Virus record (IMG/VR): IMGVR_UViG_3300046804_003924
Span: 1 to 31,837 of that record
Reading direction: 5' to 3' (one strand)
Origin: a virus
DNA: 31,837 nucleotides
Numbering within the stretch: position 1 is the first letter of the stretch; every line of letters begins with the position of its first letter. Positions 21,132 through 27,029 of the stretch are shown here, one piece after another. Under the pieces are notes generated by a model, which saw nothing but the letters and a program-made list of their open reading frames with translations, made no database searches and was not told the origin of the DNA. The position numbers and the translations under genes are program-made.

Positions 21132-21617
21132 ATGTGCTCTGCTATTGTCCTCTCTACTGATAAGTATAACTATCGTAAGGTTGCCCAAGAACACTATGGA
21201 CTTACTGACGAGCAGATGAAGGATATTGATATTCATCACAACCCACCAAGATGTGAAGGTGGTAGAAATATTCCAGAGCATCTTTATGTTTATCATCCAG
21301 CAACTCATAAACTTATTCACGATAAGCAAGCAATCAACTGGGCAAAGAAGAGTAAAGGAAACTCAACTGAAAAAAGAGGAAAACCACCAAAGAAAACTGA
21401 ACCAACACAGCAAGAACTATCAATATTAAAATATCGTCAATCTGGATTATCAAGAAAAGAAGTTGCTGATTTACTTGGACTAAAAGAACACCAAGTCAAA
21501 AGGGCTATTCGTGAGTGCTCAAAGTTTGGATATGAACTTCACATCAAACCTGGACCTAAAAAGGGATGTGAGCAAAGGGGTGGAAACATAATGGGAGTTA
21601 ATCAATATACCTCTTGA
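21132..21617 (+). CDS. HNH endonuclease-like protein with C-terminal helix-turn-helix
   Basis: 161 aa from ATG 21132. MKDIDIHHNPPRCEGGRNIP contains the catalytic-type His pair and the GGR-N segment, followed by HLYVYHPATHKLIHDKQA (Asn/His-containing part of the HNH fold). The C-terminal half has a helix-turn-helix DNA-binding segment: SGLSRKEVADLLGLKEHQVK, as in many homing nucleases. It sits right before the psbA promoter, in the same position relative to photosynthesis genes as nuclease genes in other cyanophages. Start: an upstream TTG at 21120 is in frame, but only ATG 21132 has the GGAG at proper spacing. Confidence 0.75.
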   Translation: MCSAIVLSTDKYNYRKVAQEHYGLTDEQMKDIDIHHNPPRCEGGRNIPEHLYVYHPATHKLIHDKQAINWAKKSKGNSTEKRGKPPKKTEPTQQELSILKYRQSGLSRKEVADLLGLKEHQVKRAIRECSKFGYELHIKPGPKKGCEQRGGNIMGVNQYTS

Positions 21618-21647
21618 CTTCCCCAGAGGATGGTGTTATGATAAATA
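21614..21647 (+). promoter_or_regulatory. psbA promoter: sigma70 and late motif superimposed
   Basis: TTGACT (21614-21619), 17 nt, TATGAT (21637-21642). The late-type octamer GATAAATA (21640-21647) overlaps the -10 box, so host polymerase and the phage late sigma could use the same place. The -35 lies in the last codons of the HNH gene. Confidence 0.75.
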
Positions 21648-21654
21648 CAACAAC

Positions 21655-21826
21655 GAGTTAAGAAATGTAACAGGTTCTTAACACAAGTTCTTGCCGAAAA
21701 GGGACGAAACTCCTCACCGAGACTAGGCAAGTAAAAGATGTCTCTCATATCCACAGTGGAGGGTGCTGTGGAGTATAATCGTAACGGTTCGTCCCCCCGA
21801 ACTTTTATCTAACTCTCTTAAAAAAA
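21655..21826 (+). promoter_or_regulatory. Structured 5' leader of psbA (possible PhotoRC-type RNA)
   Basis: About 170 nt between the promoter and psbA, with no gene. Hairpins: GTTAAGAA/TTCTTAAC (21657-21682), CTTGCC/GGCAAG (21690-21731), TCCACAG/CTGTGGA (21750-21772) and GTTCG/CGAAC (21787-21802) followed by TTTT. No Shine-Dalgarno is seen before the ATG. Conserved PhotoRC RNA motifs are known upstream of psbA in marine cyanobacteria and cyanophages, so I suspect that class, but I have not matched the consensus. Confidence 0.45.
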
Positions 21827-23112
21827 ATGACTGCTACAATTTCACAACAACGACAATCAAATACTTGGGAACAGTTTTGTAACTGGATTACTAGCACAGA
21901 CAACCGCATCTATGTGGGGTGGTTTGGTGTATTGATGGTGCCTTGCCTGCTTGCTGCTACCATTTGCTTCATCGTTGCCTTTATCGCTGCTCCTCCTGTG
22001 GACATCGACGGCATCCGTGAACCCGTTGCTGGTTCACTCCTCTACGGAAACAACATCATCTCTGGTGCTGTGATTCCGTCGTCCAATGCTATTGGACTTC
22101 ACTTTTACCCCATCTGGGAAGCTGCTTCCCTAGATGAGTGGCTCTACAACGGTGGACCTTTCCAACTGGTAGTGTTCCACTTCCTCATCGGCATCTATGC
22201 TTACATGGGTCGTGAGTGGGAACTTTCCTACCGTCTGGGTATGCGTCCTTGGATCTGTGTTGCCTATTCCGCACCTGTTGCTGCTGCGAGCGCAGTGTTC
22301 CTGGTGTATCCTTTTGGTCAAGGTTCTTTCTCTGACGCAATGCCTCTTGGCATTTCTGGTACTTTTAACTACATGCTTGTGTTCCAGGCAGAGCACAACA
22401 TCCTGATGCACCCCTTCCACATGCTTGGAGTTGCTGGTGTGTTCGGTGGTTCTCTGTTCAGTGCCATGCGCAGAACTATGGTTACAAGTTCGGTCAAGAA
22501 GAAGAGACCTATAACATCGTTGCTGCTCACGGTTATTTCGGACGCCTTATTTTCCAATATGCTTCCTTTAATAACTCCCGTTCGCTGCACTTCTTCCTTG
22601 CTGCCTGGCCTGTTGTAGGTATCTGGTTCACTGCTCTGGGTGTTTCCACGATGGCATTCAACCTGAACGGTTTCAACTTCAATCAGTCTATCGTTGATAG
22701 TCAGGGCAAGGTAATCAATACCTGGGCTGACGTTCTCAACCGTGCTGGACTGGGCATGGAGGTAATGCACGAACGCAACGCTAGAATTGTTGGTGTTGTT
22801 GCCTAGTAATAGGCATTAGAAAAATCGGGTTAAACGGGGAAACTCTCTATGAGACAATCCCGTACCAAGTCAGAAAGGGTTTAAGTTTTCTGAAAGGTCT
22901 AACGACTAGGTAGTGAGTCCCAACAATAATCTACCCACGAATGCCCGACTCCTTAATAACCATAAGGATGAAGAGATAGTCTGAACTTACTGGCGACAGT
23001 AAGAAGTAAAGAATAAAGAGTCTTTACGATAACAAAATTGCATAATTTCCCTCTTGACCTTGCAGCAGCAGAAGCAACCCCAGTTGCTCTTACTGCTCCC
23101 GCAATCGGTTAA
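21827..23112 (+). pseudogene. psbA: psbA, photosystem II D1, interrupted by intron and broken by a 52-nt deletion
   Basis: D1 core protein of photosystem II. Exon 1 (21827-22782) and exon 2 (23041-23112) flank a group I intron; joining gives ERNA-HNFPLDL across the junction and a normal end ALTAPAIG. The first 214 residues are normal through FGGSLFSAM. After Met214 (22466-22468) the next family residues are QNYGYKF, in another frame starting at 22471: codons for His215 to about Ser232 are missing. Exons total 1028 nt; plus 52 gives 360 codons, the family length. The frame therefore ends early at 22618 (263 aa). His215, ligand of the non-haem iron, is lost. Either a true mutation or a sequencing/assembly fault. 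Confidence 0.88.
22783..23040 (+). other. Group I intron in psbA (258 nt)
   Basis: The boundaries are fixed by D1 homology: exon 1 ends in ..AACGCT (U at the 5' site) and the intron ends in ..AAAATTG (terminal G), as for group I introns. Inside are GAAGAGATAGTCTGAAC (about 22970-22986), resembling the conserved P7 region, and typical core elements such as CCCGTACCAAGTC upstream. No ORF is inside. A psbA group I intron at this point near the 3' end is known from cyanophage S-PM2. Short enough to need a nuclease in trans for mobility. Confidence 0.85.
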
Positions 23113-23119
23113 TAAAATT

Positions 23120-23146
23120 AGAGACCCTTTACGGGTCTCTTTTTTT
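23120..23146 (+). terminator. psbA terminator
   Basis: AGAGACCC (23120-23127), loop TTTAC, GGGTCTCT (23133-23140), then T6. The loop overlaps a weak -35 (TTTACG, 23128-23133). Confidence 0.9.
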
Positions 23147-23165
23147 ATGGTATACTATATAAATA
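23128..23165 (+). promoter_or_regulatory. Promoter region of the GIY-YIG gene
   Basis: A perfect late promoter TATAAATA at 23158-23165, 27 nt before the ATG. Also TTTACG (23128-23133) and TATACT (23151-23156) at 17 nt, a weak sigma70 pair starting in the terminator loop. Confidence 0.65.
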
Positions 23166-23191
23166 GTTATGGAAAGTTATGAGCAACCTTT

Positions 23192-23785
23192 ATGGATTTG
23201 CACCAACTAGTAATATCTGAATGTGATAGAAGAGGATTGGAACTAATCCATCTTCCTGAAAAACTTGTTCGTCGTTCTACTGATGTGATTGTAAGCTGCC
23301 CTTGTACGGGTCAACGAAATATGAGTATAAGAAACTTTATTGTGACTTATGAGAAAGGTGGAGAGGCATTCTGCTGTAAGAGAAAATCAAAAGTTGGAAA
23401 AAATAATCCTGCATTTGGAAAACCAACTTGGAATGCTGGAACTGTTGGTGTATCAAAGAGTTATGGATTTTTTGGTTTTAAAGAAGAGTGGTCTGATAGA
23501 GAGGACTACTTATATTTTATTGAAACCATATATGGAACCTATAAAATTGGTAGGTCTTTTCATGGCATAAAATATCGTTTTACTGAAACTATAAATGAAC
23601 TTGGTGAGTGGAAAGCATCTCATAAAGAGGTGTTTGATTGTGAGAGGTATATTTTAGAAAATTATAAGCAATATCAAAAAAAGATAGATGGTATAATTGG
23701 TGGGTCGGAACACTTTACCAAAGAATTACCCATTCAAGAAATTATGGAATATGCAGATCAAAAATTGAGCACTAATACTCATTGA
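23192..23785 (+). CDS. GIY-YIG-type homing endonuclease between psbA and psbD
   Basis: 197 aa. N-terminal zinc-like pairs (CPC and FCCKRKSK), then KVGKNNPAFGKPTWNAG, a NUMOD3-like DNA-binding motif, then a GIY-YIG-like core: YLYFIETIYGTYKIGRSFHG (Tyr, Gly and the catalytic-type Arg), KYRF and the Glu-containing FDCERYILENYKQY, ending GGSEHFTKE. In S-PM2 the free-standing nuclease F-CphI occupies this place and targets the intron insertion site of intronless psbA. I expect the same role here but have not compared sequences. Start ATG 23192; weak ribosome binding site. Confidence 0.75.
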   Translation: MDLHQLVISECDRRGLELIHLPEKLVRRSTDVIVSCPCTGQRNMSIRNFIVTYEKGGEAFCCKRKSKVGKNNPAFGKPTWNAGTVGVSKSYGFFGFKEEWSDREDYLYFIETIYGTYKIGRSFHGIKYRFTETINELGEWKASHKEVFDCERYILENYKQYQKKIDGIIGGSEHFTKELPIQEIMEYADQKLSTNTH

Positions 23786-23815
23786 CCTTTTTATTACGAT
23801 ATGTTAAGATAAATA
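23782..23815 (+). promoter_or_regulatory. psbD promoter: sigma70 and late motif superimposed
   Basis: TTGACC (23782-23787), 17 nt, TAAGAT (23805-23810), with GATAAATA (23808-23815) overlapping the -10. Same layout as at psbA. The gene follows after a strong Shine-Dalgarno AAGGAGG. Confidence 0.75.
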
Positions 23816-23836
23816 TGAGAAATAACTAAGGAGGTC

Positions 23837-24898
23837 ATGACTTCTTCTACTCTTTCACAACCAATTTCACAGAGAGGATGGTTCGATGTTCTCGATGACT
23901 GGCTTAAGCGTGATAGGTTTGTTTTTGTCGGTTGGTCTGGTTTACTTCTATTCCCGACTGCTTATCTCGCTCTTGGCGGGTGGCTTACAGGAACCACCTT
24001 TGCTACCAGTTGGTACACCCACGGCATTGCGAGTTCATATCTTGAGGGGTGTAACTTTCTTACTGCTGCTGTATCTACTCCTGCTGACGCTCTCGGACAT
24101 TCTCTTCTACTCCTATGGGGTCCTGAAGCTCAGGGAGATTTCGTCCGCTGGGTCCAACTTGGGGGACTCTGGCCTTTTGTGGCGCTCCACGGAGCTTTCA
24201 GCCTAATCGGATTCATGCTGCGTCAGTTTGAGATTGCCCGTCTTGTAGGCATCAGACCTTACAACGCAATCGCATTCTCTGGTCCTATCGCAGTATTTGT
24301 TTCTGTGTTCCTGATGTACCCACTGGGACAATCCAGTTGGTTCTTTGCACCTTCCTTTGGTGTTGCTGCTATCTTCAGGTTCCTTCTGTTCCTTCAGGGT
24401 TTCCACAACTGGACTCTCAACCCCTTCCATATGATGGGTGTGGCAGGTATTCTTGGTGGTGCTCTGCTCTGTGCTATTCACGGAGCAACTGTAGAAAACA
24501 CTCTATTTGAAGACAGTGACCAAGCGAACACTTTCAAAGCATTTGAACCGACTCAAGAGGAAGAGACCTATTCGATGGTTACTGCGAACCGTTTTTGGTC
24601 GCAGATATTCGGGATTGCTTTTAGTAACAAGCGTTGGCTTCATTTCTTTATGCTCTTTGTGCCTGTTATGGGTCTTTGGACTTCTTCCATTGGCATTATT
24701 GGTCTTGCCCTTAATCTTCGTGCTTACGACTTTGTGAGTCAGGAGATTAGAGCAGCAGAAGACCCGGAATGGGAAACTTTTTACACGAAGAACATATTGT
24801 TAAACGAAGGCTTACGTGCCTGGATGGCTCCTGTGGATCAACCCCACGAACGATTCGTTTTTCCAGAGGAGGTTCTTCCCAGAGGAAACGCTCTTTAA
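23837..24898 (+). CDS. psbD: Photosystem II D2 protein
   Basis: 353 aa, full length and apparently intact. Family regions are all present: [18 protein letters not shown] in the first helix, [35 protein letters not shown] with the P680-side and iron-binding His, [16 protein letters not shown] and the C-terminal [10 protein letters not shown]. It pairs with D1 in the reaction centre. ATG 23837 is preceded by AAGGAGG. The intact copy beside a broken psbA argues that the psbA defect is recent or an artefact. Terminator follows at 24904. Confidence 0.95.
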   Translation: MTSSTLSQPISQRGWFDVLDDWLKRDRFVFVGWSGLLLFPTAYLALGGWLTGTTFATSWYTHGIASSYLEGCNFLTAAVSTPADALGHSLLLLWGPEAQGDFVRWVQLGGLWPFVALHGAFSLIGFMLRQFEIARLVGIRPYNAIAFSGPIAVFVSVFLMYPLGQSSWFFAPSFGVAAIFRFLLFLQGFHNWTLNPFHMMGVAGILGGALLCAIHGATVENTLFEDSDQANTFKAFEPTQEEETYSMVTANRFWSQIFGIAFSNKRWLHFFMLFVPVMGLWTSSIGIIGLALNLRAYDFVSQEIRAAEDPEWETFYTKNILLNEGLRAWMAPVDQPHERFVFPEEVLPRGNAL

Positions 24899-24903
24899 TA
24901 TCC

Positions 24904-24925
24904 AAGACCCGCAAGGGTCTTTTTT
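24904..24925 (+). terminator. psbD terminator
   Basis: AAGACCC (24904-24910), loop GCAA, GGGTCTT (24915-24921) and T-run. Confidence 0.88.
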
Positions 24926-24926
24926 A

Positions 24927-24960
24927 TTGACTTATTTTCCAAACTATGATATTATAAATA
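24927..24960 (+). promoter_or_regulatory. Superimposed sigma70 and late promoter before the nuclease-like gene
   Basis: TTGACT (24927-24932), 17 nt, TATTAT (24950-24955) overlapping a perfect TATAAATA (24953-24960). Follows directly on the psbD terminator. Third example of this layout. Confidence 0.75.
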
Positions 24961-24985
24961 ATATAAGTTATTCATAGTTTGGAAA
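24936..24985 (+). promoter_or_regulatory. 14-bp hairpin covering the RBS of the nuclease-like gene, late promoter in its loop
   Basis: TTTCCAAACTATGA (24936-24949) pairs perfectly with TCATAGTTTGGAAA (24972-24985). The 3' arm carries the ribosome binding site GGA (24981-24983), and the ATG is at 24989. The loop contains TATAAATA. Read-through RNA from psbD would hide the site; late RNA starting in the loop lacks the 5' arm. Confidence 0.75.
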
Positions 24986-24988
24986 GTT

Positions 24989-25486
24989 ATGTTGTGTATT
25001 TTAGATATAAAGTCCGCACCAAAAGGTAGAATAGCAAAGTGTCTTTGTGAATGTGGAGTAGAGAAAAATATATTTTTATACTCTATAAAACCTGGTGGTA
25101 AAGTTAGGAGTTGTGGGTGTTATAGGAAGAAAGAGCGAGCAAGAAGAAATATGATAGAAAAACCTGTAGAGGAAAGGAAGTGTGATGATAGAAGATATAA
25201 GATGTTTCATAACGCTCAACACAGAGCAAAAATAAAAGGTATTCCTTTTAGTATAACTATAGATGATATTATTATTCCAGAAACTTGTCCTTTACTTGGA
25301 ATACCTTTGGTTTCTACTAATAATAAGAGAGACCCAAGAAACCCCAGTTTAGATCAAAAAGTTCCTGGTAAAGGATATACCCTAGATAATATTTGGGTTA
25401 TATCTTCAAGAGCTAACTGGATAAAATGTGACGCATCCCTACAAGAACTTGAACTCCTGGTAGAAAACCTCAAAGCACTTAAATGA
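24989..25486 (+). CDS. HNH-like endonuclease family protein
   Basis: 165 aa. The N-terminal part has CLCECGVEKNIFLYSIKPGG followed by SCGC, the Cys-rich DNA-binding segment found ahead of many phage nuclease domains. The C-terminal part FSITIDDIIIPETCPLLGIP, PSLDQKVPGKGYTLDNIWVI and SSRANWIKCDAS resembles the phage HNH-like group with D-N-V/I-ISxRAN. It is coupled to the next gene by a 4-nt overlap (ATGA). No clear classical HNH triple is visible; assignment by likeness to that group. Confidence 0.65.
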   Translation: MLCILDIKSAPKGRIAKCLCECGVEKNIFLYSIKPGGKVRSCGCYRKKERARRNMIEKPVEERKCDDRRYKMFHNAQHRAKIKGIPFSITIDDIIIPETCPLLGIPLVSTNNKRDPRNPSLDQKVPGKGYTLDNIWVISSRANWIKCDASLQELELLVENLKALK

Positions 25487-26037
25487 AACGCAGCATACTT
25501 GCTATTCTTTTTCTTCTATCCTTTGTCCCCATAAGCAGTCAGAATAAAACTCTGAGCAACTATGGGGTCAAGGATAGAACCGTCACGCCCACAGTCATCA
25601 GTAATGTTGTATCCAATGTTCCAATGACTCGTGCGATGAGTTATGAGAAACTACAAACTCTGGTTCCTTATATCAAGAGGGCAAGTAAGCAATTCAACAT
25701 CCCAGAGAACGTCATCGCAGCAGTTCTGTATGAGGAAATCCTTCACCGCAAACCAGTGGACGTAAAGACTTTTGGTGTTGCACAACTTGGTCTAAAAGAA
25801 CTTATCATACAAGGACTTCCACCCAAGAGAGAACTGTTGGATGATGATGAAGTAGCAGTCTGGTTATTAGCAAGCAAACTTCGCAGACTTCAAAACGAAA
25901 CTGGGTCTTTAAGAGATGCTATTATTCTTCATAATGGATACTATGACTATTATGACTCTGTAAGAAAGACCGCAAAAGACCCAAAGGTATTAACACTTTT
26001 ATCCCAACAACAACGCCGTATAACAATATTGACGTGA
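25483..26037 (+). CDS. Secreted lysozyme/transglycosylase-like protein
   Basis: 184 aa. MKRSILAILFLLSFVPISSQ at the start is a good signal peptide with probable cleavage after it. The core IPENVIAAVLYEEILHRKPV followed by KTFGVAQLGLKEL is similar to the SLT-type lysozyme region with the catalytic Glu, the GVAQL motif and further helices (VWLLASKLRRLQNETG). It probably cleaves peptidoglycan in the periplasm, for lysis or entry. It starts within the stop of the nuclease-like gene, so it is likely translated with it. Confidence 0.65.
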   Translation: MKRSILAILFLLSFVPISSQNKTLSNYGVKDRTVTPTVISNVVSNVPMTRAMSYEKLQTLVPYIKRASKQFNIPENVIAAVLYEEILHRKPVDVKTFGVAQLGLKELIIQGLPPKRELLDDDEVAVWLLASKLRRLQNETGSLRDAIILHNGYYDYYDSVRKTAKDPKVLTLLSQQQRRITILT

Positions 26038-26162
26038 TTAGTTCAGAAACACCTTACAAGTTAGCAGAAATAATACGTGATACTTGGCCTAACCTTTACA
26101 GAAAACCCCAAGTGTCCTATAATGAAGAAAAGCAACAAGATGATGAACAAGTATCGGAGTGA
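26034..26162 (+). CDS. Small hypothetical protein overlapping the next gene
   Basis: 42 aa from GTG 26034, whose start overlaps the stop of the lysozyme-like gene by 4 nt. MISSETPYKLAEIIRDTWPN then a charged tail ending EQVSE. It overlaps the following gene by 23 nt. Evidence is the neat overlap and soluble composition only. Confidence 0.4.
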   Translation: MISSETPYKLAEIIRDTWPNLYRKPQVSYNEEKQQDDEQVSE

Positions 26163-26451
26163 AGATTATTTTTCAGTGATTGATAAAAACACTGGAAAGA
26201 AACTTTTAGATTGTGGTGATGAGATGGATGCTCTTGCGATGGTTGCTATGGATCCAGAGAACAGAACTTATACACGTAATAAGTTTCTGATGGGTCAGGT
26301 TGTGGATGTTCAAATGCCCAAGGCACTGCCGACGAATGAGATTGTGGTGAATATGGACGGTGGAGTTGGTGGTTCTTGGGAAGTTCGTGAACCAGAAAAA
26401 CTTCCTCAAATCAAACTCCCAGAGGGGCAGCAAGAACCTGTAAGAGTATGA
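26140..26451 (+). CDS. Small hypothetical protein
   Basis: 103 aa. MMNKYRSEDYFSVIDKNTGK, a middle DCGDEMDALAMVAMDPENRT and a Pro/Gln-rich end EKLPQIKLPEGQQEPVRV. An upstream ATG at 26122 is in frame. It overlaps the next gene by 4 nt. No known domain seen. Confidence 0.6.
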   Translation: MMNKYRSEDYFSVIDKNTGKKLLDCGDEMDALAMVAMDPENRTYTRNKFLMGQVVDVQMPKALPTNEIVVNMDGGVGGSWEVREPEKLPQIKLPEGQQEPVRV

Positions 26452-26597
26452 GTAAGTTCAAGTATCCTAACGACCCACCAGACGCCAAGTGCCCTTATTG
26501 TGGAGAGTCTGGTAAACCTTGCTCTCATATAGACAGTATGGCAAGAGCATATGCCCGTGGTGCTTGTAAGAAGATAAATAGTCCTAAGTCGCAGTAA
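26448..26597 (+). CDS. Small zinc-ribbon-like protein
   Basis: 49 aa. CPYCGESGKPCSH gives two Cys pairs with a His, then a Cys in RGACKK, so a small zinc finger is likely. Such phage proteins may bind DNA or RNA. Coupled by ATGA overlap to the gene before it and 3 nt from the HNH gene after it. Confidence 0.55.
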   Translation: MSKFKYPNDPPDAKCPYCGESGKPCSHIDSMARAYARGACKKINSPKSQ

Positions 26598-26600
26598 CTT

Positions 26601-26972
26601 ATGGATCTCCTCCATTCGCCTCAAGAGTACTTGTTCAATCTACGAACAACAAGTCCAGGAGAAGCGAAACGAATATGGAGGCGAGAGATAAGAGAGAAAT
26701 GGGAACACCAATGTGCTTATTGTGGGTCGGAAGAGAACCTCACAATAGACCATATTGTTCCTCAGTCCAAAGGTGGGATGGACTTCACAAAGAACGTTGT
26801 CTGTTGCTGCCACTCCTGCAACCAAGACAAGGGACATACTCCTTGGGAAGACTGGTACTTCTCACAGGAGTTTTTTGACATGGAAAGATATCAGAAAATT
26901 AAAGACTGGATGAAACCAGATCCTCCGACTAATTTATTTGCTTATCGCCCCAGAAGGAATAATGCTACTTGA
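26601..26972 (+). CDS. HNH endonuclease
   Basis: 123 aa with a complete core: CAYCGSEENLTIDHIVPQSK (first Cys pair, D-H catalytic pair), GGMDFTKNVVCCCHSCNQDK (Asn and second Cys pair) and WYFSQEFFDMERYQK. The N-terminal 40 residues (EAKRIWRREIREKWEH) are charged. It may be a free-standing homing nuclease or a restriction-type HNH protein of the phage. Sixth nuclease-like gene of the window. Confidence 0.8.
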   Translation: MDLLHSPQEYLFNLRTTSPGEAKRIWRREIREKWEHQCAYCGSEENLTIDHIVPQSKGGMDFTKNVVCCCHSCNQDKGHTPWEDWYFSQEFFDMERYQKIKDWMKPDPPTNLFAYRPRRNNAT

Positions 26973-26979
26973 ATAAATA
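26972..26979 (+). promoter_or_regulatory. Late promoter AATAAATA before the structural genes
   Basis: Matches NATAAATA, 51 nt ahead of the structural gene at 27030. The intervening leader has GCAGTA/TACTGC (26987-27000). Confidence 0.6.
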
Positions 26980-27029
26980 AATGAAAGCAGTACATACTGC
27001 TTCTTCTGGTAAATACCGAATGAAAATAA

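Noticed and set aside
22466-22480. Programmed frameshift or ribosomal bypass in psbA
   Set aside because: Coding bases are missing from the DNA, including those for His215. A bypass or frameshift cannot restore absent codons.
23179-23220. A 13-codon upstream ORF (ATG at 23179) before the GIY-YIG gene
   Set aside because: It overlaps the main start in another frame and has no further support; GGAAAG before it is weak. It may be a regulatory uORF but is not reported as a gene.
26987-27000. Palindrome GCAGTA-CA-TACTGC as an operator
   Set aside because: Short and isolated; with a 2-nt loop it does not form a good hairpin and no second copy was found.
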